A stretch of 64,000 nucleotides of DNA from Candidatus Kuenenia stuttgartensis (GCA_945904015.1 CAMDPK010000001.1:1-64000); one strand, 5' to 3'; shown: positions 48,445-57,285, counted from the stretch's first letter. Translations and numbers: made by a program. Notes: generated from the letters alone by a model not told the origin.

Positions 48445-50229
48445 ATGGCTGTGTTGATGCAGATTCTGAAGGCGTGCAAGAGTTACGGCGAACAAGTGCT
48501 GCTGGACGGGGCCGAGGCGACGTTGTCCGACGACGTGAAGGTCGGCTTCATCGGCCGCAACGGAGCGGGAAAGAGCACGCTGCTCCGAGTCCTGCTGGGG
48601 GAAGAGGAACTCGACAGCGGCGAGGTGACTCGGCATCCGAATCTGAAGATCGGCTACCTGCGGCAACACGATCCGTTTCTGCCGGGCGAGTCCGCTCACG
48701 ACTTCCTGATCCGCGACAGTGGGCAACCGGAGTGGAAGTGCGGCGAGGTCGCTGGTCAATTCGAGTTGAAGGGTGACTACCTCGAAGGTCCGGTCTCTCG
48801 ACTGTCGGGCGGTTGGCAGACGCGCGTCAAACTGGCGGCGCTGCTGCTGCACGAACCGAACCTGCTGCTGCTCGATGAGCCGACGAACTTCCTGGACTTG
48901 CGCACGCAGATTCTGCTCGAACACTTCCTGCGAAACTTCAAGGAGGCCTGTCTGATCGTCTCGCACGACCGAGCGTTTCTCGCCGCGACGTGCGACCACA
49001 CGCTCGACCTGTCGCGCGGCAAGCTGACGATGTATCCCGGCAAGATCGACGCCTTCCTGAACTATCAGCGCGACCAGAACGAGCACCTCGCTCGCTCGAA
49101 CGTGGCGATCCAAGCCAAGCGGCGTGACCTCGAAGTCTTCATCGCGAAAAACAAAGCGCGAGCCAGCACTGCGACGCAAGCTCGGTCCAAGTCCAAGCAA
49201 CTCGAACGGCTGGAACTGGCGGACATCGCCAGCGACGAACCAACGGCGTGCATTCGCGCACCGCTCGTCGAGCCGCGACAAGGCCCGGCTGTGCGGTGCA
49301 AGGATCTGACGATCGGATATCCCGAACGCCAGGTCGCCAGCAGGATCGACGTGGAAATCGATCACGGTGAGCGAGCGGTCATCGTCGGCGACAATGGCCA
49401 AGGCAAGACAACGTTCCTGCGAACCGTTGTTGATTCGCTCAAACCGCTCGCCGGTGATGTGAAATGGGGCTTCGGTTGTCAGGTCGGCGTCTATGCCCAG
49501 CACGTCTACACCAGCTTGCCGGAGAAGTACACGGTGCAGGAGTACCTCCAGTCCAACGCCGCGTTCGGGACAACGACACAGAAGATTCTGAGCATTGCCG
49601 GAGCGATGCTCTTCCGTGGCGATGCCGTTCAGAAGCGTGTCTCGGTCCTCTCGGGAGGCGAACGTGCGCGCGTTTGTCTCGCGGGGTTGTTGCTCTCTCC
49701 CTACAACGTGCTGGTTCTCGACGAACCGGGCAATCATCTCGACGTCGACACGGTCGAGGCACTCGCTCAAGCGATGATCGACTACAAGGGCACCGTCATC
49801 TTCACGACACACGACCGGCACTTCATGAAGCGTGTCGCCACCTGCGTTATCGAAGTCCGCGACGGCCACGTCACCAACTACGGCGGCGGCTACGACGCCT
49901 ATCTCTACGCGGTCAACAAAGAGATTGAGGACGGGGAACGCGAACTCGCCACGCGCCTCAGCAAAGCCCCGCCCACCGTTCGCAACCTGACTGCCGTTCG
50001 CGCGCCGCGCCGTGACGATCGTGCGATTCGCAAGGAAATCGCGACCATCGAGAAGACTATCTCCCGTCTCGACGACCAAAAAAAGAAAGCCAGCGGCCAA
50101 CTCTTGGAAACGTGCGACGCGGCCGAATCCCTGCGCCTGCACAACGAAGTGACCGCCCTCACCTCGCAACTCGAAGAGGCCGAGGAACGCTGGTGCCAGT
50201 TGCAGGCCGAGTTGGAAGAGTCCGAGTGA
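48445..50229 (+). CDS. ABC-F family ATPase, second site with variant Walker B-adjacent residue
   Basis: 594 residues, two ABC domains without membrane helices, so an ABC-F protein acting on ribosomes. Domain 1: Walker A GRNGAGKST (37-45), signature RLSGGWQ, Walker B LLLLDEPTNFLDL. Domain 2: GDNGQGKTT (about 317-325), signature VLSGGERARV, Walker B VLVLDEPGNHLDV, with Gly where the family has Thr. The interdomain linker (RSNVAIQAKRRDLEVFIAKNKARASTATQARSKSKQLERLE) is of the ABC-F type. The C-terminus carries a coiled coil (DDRAIRKEIATIEKTISRLDDQKKK). Closest by pattern to the Uup or EttA type, but the subtype is not assigned. Confidence 0.9.
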   Translation: MAVLMQILKACKSYGEQVLLDGAEATLSDDVKVGFIGRNGAGKSTLLRVLLGEEELDSGEVTRHPNLKIGYLRQHDPFLPGESAHDFLIRDSGQPEWKCGEVAGQFELKGDYLEGPVSRLSGGWQTRVKLAALLLHEPNLLLLDEPTNFLDLRTQILLEHFLRNFKEACLIVSHDRAFLAATCDHTLDLSRGKLTMYPGKIDAFLNYQRDQNEHLARSNVAIQAKRRDLEVFIAKNKARASTATQARSKSKQLERLELADIASDEPTACIRAPLVEPRQGPAVRCKDLTIGYPERQVASRIDVEIDHGERAVIVGDNGQGKTTFLRTVVDSLKPLAGDVKWGFGCQVGVYAQHVYTSLPEKYTVQEYLQSNAAFGTTTQKILSIAGAMLFRGDAVQKRVSVLSGGERARVCLAGLLLSPYNVLVLDEPGNHLDVDTVEALAQAMIDYKGTVIFTTHDRHFMKRVATCVIEVRDGHVTNYGGGYDAYLYAVNKEIEDGERELATRLSKAPPTVRNLTAVRAPRRDDRAIRKEIATIEKTISRLDDQKKKASGQLLETCDAAESLRLHNEVTALTSQLEEAEERWCQLQAELEESE

Positions 50230-50355
50230 CCGACCGGATCCGTTTTCCGCTGCGAATGCGGTCGCCGAGATCGCGCACGCCAATGTTCTGTCTCAATTCG
50301 CTGGCACGAGGATGCCACGCTGCGACAAGTCTGTCTCGCTGCGTGCCAGTCATCC

Positions 50356-50835
50356 TCAAGAGCCACTCTCCGGCTTCGCGAGCGATTCGGTCCCACGGAT
50401 GGTGAGGACCGGACATTTGGCGCTGCGAACGACGTTCTCCGCGACGCTGCCCATCAAAAGATGCTTCAACCCGGTACGACCATGGGTCGCCAAGACGATC
50501 AAGTCGATCTTTTCGTGCGCGGCATAGTCGAGGATTTCGTGGATCGCAGGGCCTTCGCGATCCGCTCGGACGATGAAGGGGCAACGCGCGGCGAGTTCCG
50601 GATTGGGCAGTGCGGCGAGCTTCTCGTGACACAAGAGCCGCAGCTTGGGCAACCACTCTGGCATCGGAGACATGGCCAGTTCCGGATTCAACGAGATGGT
50701 GTCATAGCCCTCGAAGACATGCAGCAGATGCAACTCCGCCTGGAACGCGGATGCCAACTCAACCCCAAACTGCAAAGCATTGAGGCTGAGGTCGCTGAAA
50801 TCGACCGGGCACAAAATCTTTCGGAGCGTGAGCAC
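50356..50835 (-). CDS. universal stress protein A family, copy 1
   Basis: 159 residues from GTG 50835, after AAGGA; the frame is open 62 codons further, but that part has no USP sequence. LRKILCPVDFSDLSLNALQFGVELA opens the fold. The ATP-binding pattern GRTGLKHLLMGSVAENVVRSAKCPVLTIR closes it. Such proteins bind ATP and dimerise; targets are unknown. It is paired with the plus-strand copy at 51312, with which it shares the ATP motif. It is the only gene on the minus strand here before the membrane protein. Confidence 0.87.
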   Translation of the reverse strand: MLTLRKILCPVDFSDLSLNALQFGVELASAFQAELHLLHVFEGYDTISLNPELAMSPMPEWLPKLRLLCHEKLAALPNPELAARCPFIVRADREGPAIHEILDYAAHEKIDLIVLATHGRTGLKHLLMGSVAENVVRSAKCPVLTIRGTESLAKPESGS

Positions 50836-51052
50836 GAGTTGCCGTCCTTTCAAGAGCGAAGCGAGAAGTCTGGCCAATGACCTTGCAAGCGCGATGCCAA
50901 AGTCATGATGCCCGCGAGTCGCACGCCATGGTTGCAGCATCGCGGGCGTTTTGGGCGGATTCGCACGCACGGTTCGTGACAACTCCGCACATCGACCCAC
51001 TTGACCGCACACATGCCGCAAGCGTGTGACTTCTCACACCAACCCGAAGAGA

Positions 51053-51143
51053 CTGTGATTTTTTGACGTGGGATAGGCTTCCAGCCTGTCAAACTCGCGG
51101 AAAAACTCGACAGGCTGGAAGCCTATCCCACAAAAAATCACAG
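51053..51143. repeat. palindromic element, GTGGGATAGGCTTCC type with extended arms
   Basis: The arms 51053-51090 and 51109-51143 pair over more than 30 bases, including a T6 run matching an A6 run and the core GATAGGCTTCCAGCCTGTC. Each arm core is self-complementary. The T/A tails give it the look of a bidirectional terminator, but it sits upstream of both genes. Confidence 0.88.
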
Positions 51144-51146
51144 CCT

Positions 51147-51226
51147 CGAAGCGTCAGCGAGGGCGAACGCACCGAAAGAAGGCGAACTCCTCGCTCGATG
51201 AAGTGATCGCCCTCGCTGACGCTTTG
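51147..51226. repeat. palindromic element, GAAGCGTCAGCGAGG type
   Basis: The arms 51147-51166 and 51207-51226 are inverted copies with one or two mismatches around a 40-base spacer. The same arm phrase (GCGTGAGCGAGG) recurs at 60508. Confidence 0.82.
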
Positions 51227-51311
51227 GGTTTGTTCCGTCGGTACGACCTTTGCCTCAGGGCTTTGGTGAACGATCAACTCTTTGCAAGTCTCAATCAAAG
51301 GAGCAGTCATC

Positions 51312-51752
51312 ATGTCCTGGTTCCCCAAGAAATGTTTGGTGGTGCCCATCGACTTCTCGTCCGCATCGGACGTGGCGATTCAGACCGCCTTGGAAATCGC
51401 GAAGCTGCCGAGCGACGTGCATGTGATTCATGTCGCCTTGGTTCCCGATGCGATCCCGTACGCGGGTGAGGTGGTTTGGACGACGGAGCCGGCGCGTTGG
51501 TTGCAGCTCGCCGAACAACATCTGGCCGACTACCTCAAATCGCGTCCGCAGTTCGCGGGAGTGTGCTCGAAAGTCTTGGAGGGCAATGCCGGTTCTCGGA
51601 TCGCTTCGTTCGCGGCCGAGGCTCACGCCGACTTGATCGTCATGCCGTCTCACGGCTACCACGGCGTGAAACGGCTGCTGCTAGGCTCTGTCGCCGAAAT
51701 CGTCCTGAGGCACGCGCCGTGCGAAGTCCTGATACTGCGACGACCAGACTAG
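51312..51752 (+). CDS. universal stress protein A family, copy 2
   Basis: 146 residues from ATG 51312, with AAAGGAG eight bases before. KCLVVPIDFSSASDVAIQTALEIAK opens the fold and SHGYHGVKRLLLGSVAEIVLRHAPCEVLILRR closes it. Similar to copy 1 in the final block (RLLLGSVAE vs HLLMGSVAE) but not close elsewhere. The stop codon TAG (51750-51752) overlaps the start of a half-element like that at 55551. Confidence 0.88.
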   Translation: MSWFPKKCLVVPIDFSSASDVAIQTALEIAKLPSDVHVIHVALVPDAIPYAGEVVWTTEPARWLQLAEQHLADYLKSRPQFAGVCSKVLEGNAGSRIASFAAEAHADLIVMPSHGYHGVKRLLLGSVAEIVLRHAPCEVLILRRPD

Positions 51753-51772
51753 CACGAAGCGCCAGCGAGTGG
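51751..51772. repeat. solo arm of the AGCACGACGCGCC element
   Basis: 22 bases match the left arm at 55551 with one change; no inverted partner is present nearby. It supplies the AG of the usp stop codon TAG. Confidence 0.65.
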
Positions 51773-51844
51773 TTTTTCTCGAACAGGCATCAACTCGATT
51801 GGCGCCGCCGCAGTCCCCTCTCCCGGAAGGAGAGGGATTGGAGA

Positions 51845-52672
51845 TCACGCCTTCGCGCAATTTGCGAAGACCATTTCGCCGCGAGACCAGCGCGACGCGG
51901 CATGAGGCGTGGCGAGTGCGGTCGCGAGAGCGTCATTGAGTTCATAAACGCCGTCGTCCAGGCCGGCTTGATGCAGGCCCTCACTCAGACCGTCCGACAT
52001 TCCTTCGTGGAGTTGCTCGGCGACGCCGACGGCCCAATAGGCCGATGCCTTTTCGGCATCATGGCAACTTCCATTGCCATCACATGGGCATGAAGAACAC
52101 AAACGCCGACAGGTAATCGGGCGGCTCAGGAAGGTCAGACAGTGGCCGTCCTTCGTGCGCAGCGGGCAGTTGATGCCGGTTTGCGGAAACTCTTCGGCCG
52201 CAACAGAGCGGGCACGCCGAGCATTCGACACGGCTATTTCGCGGATCAACTGCAACTCCGATTTCGGATAATTGCGTTCCAACTCGGCGGTGATCGCGAA
52301 GACTTCCGGCGCGGTGACCGTGATTTGCCGAGGCCGTGTGTTCGGACACGTCTTGGCGACGTCCGAGTGCATCCGTCGTGCGGCCTGTTCGAGGACCGCG
52401 TTCGCGCCGGCTTCCAGCTCGGTGGCGATTGCCAGCGGGGTCTCCGCTGACCGAGGCTGACGTGCATGTCGCGCAACAACTCGGCGAGCCACGTTCGCGG
52501 CCCATGTCCGCAAACGCTCACCCGACAGCGCCGGCACTTCCCAACCCGCCGACGCCGGGCGAACAACTCCGCCGCTCCAACCGGCAAACGCGACACTGCA
52601 AAACATCAGCGCGAACGCGGCCACAACAACCAATATCGTCAACGCCAGAAAAATGATCGGTAGCCACAACAT
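51845..52672 (-). CDS. membrane-anchored protein with YkgJ-like Cys cluster
   Basis: 275 residues from ATG 52672, after GGGAG; the frame extends upstream, but without hydrophobic or start support. One N-terminal membrane helix (MLWLPIIFLALTILVVVAAFALMFC). A mostly helical middle is followed by a Cys-rich segment CPLRTKDGHC ... RPITCRRLC (Cys169, 178, 188, 192) and then CPC and C-H. The spacing and the RPxxCR phrase resemble the YkgJ/UPF0153 metal-chelating motif, which I offer as a likely but not certain assignment. Function unknown. It is divergent from the Rieske gene. Confidence 0.7.
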   Translation of the reverse strand: MLWLPIIFLALTILVVVAAFALMFCSVAFAGWSGGVVRPASAGWEVPALSGERLRTWAANVARRVVARHARQPRSAETPLAIATELEAGANAVLEQAARRMHSDVAKTCPNTRPRQITVTAPEVFAITAELERNYPKSELQLIREIAVSNARRARSVAAEEFPQTGINCPLRTKDGHCLTFLSRPITCRRLCSSCPCDGNGSCHDAEKASAYWAVGVAEQLHEGMSDGLSEGLHQAGLDDGVYELNDALATALATPHAASRWSRGEMVFANCAKA

Positions 52673-52970
52673 GGCGAGCACTCCCGCACGGCGTTGAACA
52701 GCTTTTCGTTTTGGTTTGGTTTGCTGTGACGACCCACGCCGGAGAGGTCGTGTCAGGTCGCAGTCCGAGCAAGCTGCGTGCCGCCGCCGGGTTGGCCGAA
52801 GTTCCAACGGATGTGCGCGCGGCATCGCTCACGCAGCGCGCGAGTTGGTGCGAACAGTGAGCGAACTCACGCAATTTCTCGGAGTTACACCATCCGAACG
52901 CCTTCTCTTCGCTTTGGAACGCACCTTGCGACATTGACGGTGGCTGATTGATCGAGGTGGGAGGGGCCTG

Positions 52971-53546
52971 ATGCGACGTCGAACTCTGTTGAAGTGGGTC
53001 AGCGGTTGTCTGGGAGCTTTGTGCGCCTCGGTCGTGGGCATTCCAGGAGTGAGCTTCGTGTTGCAAGCTCTGCGGAAAAGCGGCTCGGACGTTGATCGCG
53101 TGCGGCGAGTCGCTCGACTCAAGGATCTTCCGATCGGCAAACCGGTCGCGGTGCCAATTGTCGGCGCGCGCGAAGATGCGTGGACCGTACACCCGGACGA
53201 AGTGCTCGGCCGCGTGTGGCTCGTGAAGCGACCGTCCGACGCAAAGGACGGTGCGGAGCCGACCGCTCAAGTCGCGGCCTTCAGTGCGACCTGCCCGCAT
53301 CTAGGCTGCGCTGTGCAGCATGATGCCAAGGAGAATCGGTTTCTGTGCCCATGTCATCGCGCCATCTTCGGCCTGGATGGCGAACGAGTCGTCGCGAAGA
53401 AGGGAAGCCAGAAGAACCCGTCACCGCGTGCGATGGACCTGCTGGACTGCCGACTCGTCACGGACAAGACGACTCAGGAGGTCTGGGTCGAAGTCACTTT
53501 CCAAAAGTTCGAGCAAGGGCTGACCAAGAAGGTGCTCAAAGCGTAG
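52971..53546 (+). CDS. Rieske iron-sulfur protein
   Basis: 191 residues. ATG 52971 follows GGGAGGGG. An N-terminal RRRTLLKWVSGCLGALCASVVG segment serves as an anchor with Tat-like arginines. Cluster ligands are CPHLGC (Cys108, His110) and CPCHRAIF (Cys126, His129). Rieske proteins pass electrons from quinol to cytochrome c in bc complexes. The next gene is the cytochrome b partner. The stop codon TAG (53544-53546) lies in the palindromic element that follows. Confidence 0.92.
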   Translation: MRRRTLLKWVSGCLGALCASVVGIPGVSFVLQALRKSGSDVDRVRRVARLKDLPIGKPVAVPIVGAREDAWTVHPDEVLGRVWLVKRPSDAKDGAEPTAQVAAFSATCPHLGCAVQHDAKENRFLCPCHRAIFGLDGERVVAKKGSQKNPSPRAMDLLDCRLVTDKTTQEVWVEVTFQKFEQGLTKKVLKA

Positions 53547-53607
53547 CCACGCTCGCCAGAGCGTGGGTGGTTGAATGCGGAGCCCACGGTCTGGCGACCG
53601 TGGCTAC
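53543..53607. repeat. palindromic element, GTAGCC type, between Rieske and cytochrome b genes
   Basis: 25-base arms (53543-53567, 53583-53607), inverted with a few mismatches: GTAGCCACGCTCGCCAGAGC against GCTCTGGC-type partner. It contains the stop codon of the Rieske gene and fills most of the short gap to the cytochrome b start. Confidence 0.85.
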
Positions 53608-53623
53608 AACTTTGAAATCTCGA

Positions 53624-55552
53624 ATGATGCAATCGTTTCTCAATTGGCTCGATGCTCGCACCGATTACCGGCAACTGCTGGCACCGATCCGCAACCGAGT
53701 GTTGCCGGCCGGGCCGCGTTGGGCGTATTCGACGGCGAGCTGTCTGCTGTGGCTGTTCATCATCCAATTGGTGACCGGGTTGTTGCTGATGCTCAGCTAC
53801 AGCCCGTCGACAACCACCGCGTGGGCCAGCGTGCATTTCATCGAGCAATCGGCGGCCGGGCATTTCCTGCGCGGCGTGCATCACTTCGCCTCCCATGCTT
53901 TGATCATTCTGTGCGGCGTGCATGTCGTGCGCGTGTTGCTGGCGCGGGCGTTTCAGGCTCCACGCGAGTTGCTGTGGGTCACTGGCTTGTTGCTGTTTCC
54001 GTTGATGCTGCTGTGGGCGATCTCAGGCAACCCGTTGTCGGGCGGGCTGAAGGGAGTCTCGCAGATTGAAGTCGAGGGACACATCATCGGCTCGACGCCG
54101 TGGGTGGGACCGATCATTCAACGCATTCTGATCGGCGGCGAAGAGGTTGGGCATCTGACGCTGACGCACCTGTACTTTTTGCACGTTGGCTTGTTGCCGT
54201 TGCTGGTAATTGGCTTGCTGCTGTTCCACATCGGGCAGGTGTATCGCCACGGCTTGTCGGTCGCTGAACTGGGTGGTCCTCATGATGATGTCTCGCACTG
54301 GTCGGCTCCGAACTTGACGAATTTGGCGGCGGCACATCCGTTGGCGATGATGCCGCCGCGGCTGAAGTACTTTCCGCATCAGACGGTGCGGAACATGACC
54401 GTGCTGACCGTGGTGTTCGGGATCGTCGCGGCCATCGCCTGGCAGCACGGAGCGCCGCTGGACGCTCCGGCCGATCCGACGTTGCCGCACACCCCTCGGC
54501 CGGAATGGTACTTCCGCAGTCTGTTCGAGCTGCGGCGCTACTTCACAGGCGATTGGGAATTCGTGGCCACGATCATCATCCCGGCGGCCGTTTTGGGGTT
54601 CTTTGTGCTGTTCCCGATGTTGGATCGCAAATGTTCGCCGCGCGTGAGTGCCGTCCTGCGAGTTCTGGTGGTGCTGTGCGGTGTCGGGACGTGGGGAGGG
54701 CTGACGGGAATGTCGTACCTCCGCGATTGGAAGGATGCTGAGTACATCGCCTCGTCAGTGGAAGTCGATGCACTTTCCGCCCGTGCTCGCGAGTTGGCCG
54801 ACCGTTCGCTGTTGCCGCCCGAAGGGGCGATCACGCTGCTGCGTGATGATCCCAAGACACAAGGTCCGCTGCTGTTCGCTCGGCATTGTGCGAGCTGTCA
54901 CTCGCATGTCGATGCGAGCGGCCGGGGTCTCGTGGCGAGCGAGCCGTCGGCTCCGAACCTGCATGGATTCGGAACCGCCGAATGGATCAGCGGCACGCTC
55001 GATCCGCAGCGAATCGCTTCCGCGCACTACTTCGGCAAAACGAAATTCGCCGAGGGAGACATGGTCTCGAAGGTCAAAGAACTATTCGATGGAATCGAAG
55101 AGGTCGAGGCCGTGAAGATGCGCGACGATCTGAAACTGGTCGCGCAGGCCCTCTCAACCGAGGCGGCCTTGCCTCGCGCAGCCGCGGCTGGCCACGACGC
55201 TCAAGCCCCGATCGTGGCCGGCCGTGAGCTGCTTTCCGGACGACTCTCTTGCACCGATTGCCATCGCTTCCACGACAAGGGCGAGCTTGGTTCTGCTCCC
55301 GATCTGACTGGCTACGGCTCGCGCGAATGGCTGCTGGGAATGATTGGCAATCCGCAGCACGAGCGATTCTACTCCGGTGACCGCAACGACCGGATGCCGG
55401 CGTTCGCCGAAGACACCGAGCATCCCGAACGGAATCTGCTTTCGCGGCGAGAACTCAACCTGCTGGTCGATTGGTTGAGAAGTGATTGGTACGAACCTCC
55501 GATGACCTCCGTGCCGGCCAAGCCTCGAAACCCGATCCTGGCCGGGAACTAG
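53624..55552 (+). CDS. cytochrome b fused to a two-haem c-type domain
   Basis: 642 residues from ATG 53624 (a second ATG follows at once; no strong ribosome-binding site). Residues 1-390 form the cytochrome b core: haem-ligand helices GVHHFASHALIILCGVHVVRV and LTLTHLYFLHVGLLPLLVIGLLLFH, and the Qo motif PRPEWYF (near 292). The C-terminal subunit-IV-type helices follow. Residues 400-642 are exported: c-haem motifs CASCH (422-426) and CTDCH (543-547). Together with the Rieske gene this is a bc-type complex in which cytochrome c1 is replaced by a fused di-haem domain. Stop TAG 55550 is at the edge of the next element. Confidence 0.92.
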   Translation: MMQSFLNWLDARTDYRQLLAPIRNRVLPAGPRWAYSTASCLLWLFIIQLVTGLLLMLSYSPSTTTAWASVHFIEQSAAGHFLRGVHHFASHALIILCGVHVVRVLLARAFQAPRELLWVTGLLLFPLMLLWAISGNPLSGGLKGVSQIEVEGHIIGSTPWVGPIIQRILIGGEEVGHLTLTHLYFLHVGLLPLLVIGLLLFHIGQVYRHGLSVAELGGPHDDVSHWSAPNLTNLAAAHPLAMMPPRLKYFPHQTVRNMTVLTVVFGIVAAIAWQHGAPLDAPADPTLPHTPRPEWYFRSLFELRRYFTGDWEFVATIIIPAAVLGFFVLFPMLDRKCSPRVSAVLRVLVVLCGVGTWGGLTGMSYLRDWKDAEYIASSVEVDALSARARELADRSLLPPEGAITLLRDDPKTQGPLLFARHCASCHSHVDASGRGLVASEPSAPNLHGFGTAEWISGTLDPQRIASAHYFGKTKFAEGDMVSKVKELFDGIEEVEAVKMRDDLKLVAQALSTEAALPRAAAAGHDAQAPIVAGRELLSGRLSCTDCHRFHDKGELGSAPDLTGYGSREWLLGMIGNPQHERFYSGDRNDRMPAFAEDTEHPERNLLSRRELNLLVDWLRSDWYEPPMTSVPAKPRNPILAGN

Positions 55553-55606
55553 CACGACGCGCCAGCGAGTGATGTTGGTTTGGACCACTCGCTGGCGCGT
55601 CGTGCT
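55551..55606. repeat. palindromic element, AGCACGACGCGCC type
   Basis: Perfect 21-base arms (55551-55571, 55586-55606) with a 14-base spacer. The stop of the cytochrome gene (TAG 55550-55552) shares its last two bases with the arm. A single arm recurs at 51751. Confidence 0.92.
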
Positions 55607-55710
55607 GGTGTCCGTCAGTCTCTCTGAAAAACACCGCCCCAAGGCGGAACGACGAGTTCGGGCTTCGTTGTGAAGCCCGGTTTTTCTGGTCCCCGGAAAG
55701 GGAGAGATTC

Positions 55711-56130
55711 ATGAAGAAGTTATTCTGGATTCTGATGGCGTCACTGCTCGTGGGAGGCTTCGCGATCGCGGAGCGAGTGGAGGCGCAAAAGACCAAGGGC
55801 AAGACCCGCGCGGCGTCGACCAAACTGCTGATGAAGGGCTTGATCGCCGCGAACTGCGGCGCTGCGAAGAAAGATCTCGACGCCGCCGAGATCAATTGGG
55901 ACGACGTGACTTTGCACGCCGCCCTGCTGAATGAATCGGGCTACATCCTGATGGATGACGGCCGCTGCCCGGACGGCGAATGGGCTAAGTCCGCGAAGGC
56001 TCTGCAAGCCACGAGCGCGGCGTTACTTGCCGCCGCCGAGAAGAAAGATGCCGCTGCCGCCAAAGCCGCGTTTGCCGATCTGACGGCTCAAAGCTGCAAG
56101 GTCTGCCACGCGGCTCACAAAGGAAAATGA
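55711..56130 (+). CDS. cytochrome c'-like haem protein
   Basis: 139 residues. ATG 55711 follows GGGAGAGATTC. The signal peptide is MKKLFWILMASLLVGGFAIA. The mature part is helical with the haem site at the very C-terminus, CKVCHAAHK (Cys129, Cys132, His133), as in cytochrome c' and c-556. It probably carries electrons or binds NO/O2 in the periplasm. Placed after the cytochrome b gene, it may be the complex's partner. Confidence 0.85.
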   Translation: MKKLFWILMASLLVGGFAIAERVEAQKTKGKTRAASTKLLMKGLIAANCGAAKKDLDAAEINWDDVTLHAALLNESGYILMDDGRCPDGEWAKSAKALQATSAALLAAAEKKDAAAAKAAFADLTAQSCKVCHAAHKGK

Positions 56131-56160
56131 CTTCGGTTCGCAGATGAAGTCCGGTGTTCC

Positions 56161-56221
56161 GGGAGGGCGAGGCTCCCGCCGAGCCAATGCGCGAACGGCT
56201 CGGCGGGAGCCTCGCCCTCCC
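56161..56221. repeat. palindromic element, GGGAGGGCGAGG type
   Basis: Perfect 25-base arms (56161-56185, 56197-56221) with an 11-base spacer; the arms hold GGCGAGGCTCCCGCC hairpin pieces. It lies between the convergent cytochrome c' and potassium channel genes. Confidence 0.92.
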
Positions 56222-56241
56222 TTTTGGATTGGTTCCTTCAA

Positions 56242-57228
56242 TCACACATCTGCCGCGTTGATCATCTCGTTGACGGCAACAGTGCTGCCGAAGACGAACA
56301 GGCAATCTCCAGCGCGGAGTTCGGCGTCGCCCGGCGGTGGGATCAAGCGTTGGCCGTCGGCGCGGCGCACTCCGAGGATCATCACACCCTTTTCTCGCAG
56401 ATCGGTTTCGGAGAGCCGTTTGCCGATGTAGCGGCTGTGTTCGTGCAGTTGCAGGTCCGCGAGTTCGAGGTCGATGCCAGTCTCATCCGTGACTTCCAGG
56501 AAATCTTCGATGCTGGGGTGCAGCATGAAGCGAGCCATTTTGACCGCTCCGGTGCTGAACGGACTGACGACGCGAGTGGCTCCGGCGTGTTGCATCTTTT
56601 GCACGGCTTTGTCGTCGCTGGCGCGGGCGATGATCGGCAGTGCGGACTTCAACATTCGAGCGGTCAGCACGACGTAGATGTTGTCCGCATCCGTGCTGAG
56701 CACCGTGGTCAGCGCGTGAGCACGTTCGATTCCCGCGTGCCGCAGCACGTCGTCGTTCGTGGCGTCGCCGATGACATACAGCCAACCGCGCTGGTCGCAG
56801 AGACTGTGCAGTCGCTCGGCATCGCGGTCGATCACGACGAACGGTTGGCTGCGGTCATGCAAATAGTTGGCGATGGTCGAACCCATCCGGCCCAAGCCGC
56901 AGATGATGTAGTGGTCGTGAAGTTGCCCCAGGTTCTTTTCCATGCGTCGTCCTTCCCAAAACTCGCGCATCTCAGCGCTGATGATCCACTGACCGATCCG
57001 CGTCGCGGCGTAGGTGAAGACCCCCAAGCCGGCGAACAGGTACGCCATCACGAACCAGCGACCGGCCGGGCTGAGCGGCACGATCTCGCCATAACCGACG
57101 GTCGTCAGCGAAATGACCGCCATGAACAAGCAATCGAGCCACGGCGCGTGCTCAATCACGCGCAGGCCCAGAGTGCCGACGACCGTCAGAGCCAACAACA
57201 TTCCCACGCTGGATACCAACGGCCTCAT
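56242..57228 (-). CDS. potassium channel with RCK domains
   Basis: 328 residues. ATG 57228 follows GAGGAG. Two membrane helices flank the selectivity filter TTVGYGE (residues 42-48). The cytoplasmic part has a Rossmann RCK-N (HYIICGLGRMGSTIANYL, VVIDRDAERL) and an RCK-C end (IGKRLSETDLREKGVMILGVRR). It belongs to the MthK/Kch-like class gated by ligand or redox. It is the last gene of a minus-strand run csrA-kinase-regulator-channel. Confidence 0.9.
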   Translation of the reverse strand: MRPLVSSVGMLLALTVVGTLGLRVIEHAPWLDCLFMAVISLTTVGYGEIVPLSPAGRWFVMAYLFAGLGVFTYAATRIGQWIISAEMREFWEGRRMEKNLGQLHDHYIICGLGRMGSTIANYLHDRSQPFVVIDRDAERLHSLCDQRGWLYVIGDATNDDVLRHAGIERAHALTTVLSTDADNIYVVLTARMLKSALPIIARASDDKAVQKMQHAGATRVVSPFSTGAVKMARFMLHPSIEDFLEVTDETGIDLELADLQLHEHSRYIGKRLSETDLREKGVMILGVRRADGQRLIPPPGDAELRAGDCLFVFGSTVAVNEMINAADV

Positions 57229-57285
57229 GCCGCACTCCTCTCGTCCTGCATCACACGCGGCCGAGATTAGAAAGCGTTGGCTATT

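Larger units (their letters stand above)
50836..51311. other. 476-base region between the two usp genes
   Basis: Both usp genes point outward from here. It contains two palindromic elements (51053-51143 and 51147-51226) lying almost end to end. There is also a short hairpin with stem GCCCGCGA/TCGCGGGC around 50910-50950. No gene was recognised. Confidence 0.6.

Noticed and set aside
48202-50283. Long minus-strand open frame of 693 codons opposite the ABC-F gene
   Set aside because: It is the antisense shadow of a gene with clear ATPase motifs; in GC-rich DNA such frames are common, and the translation shows no domain.
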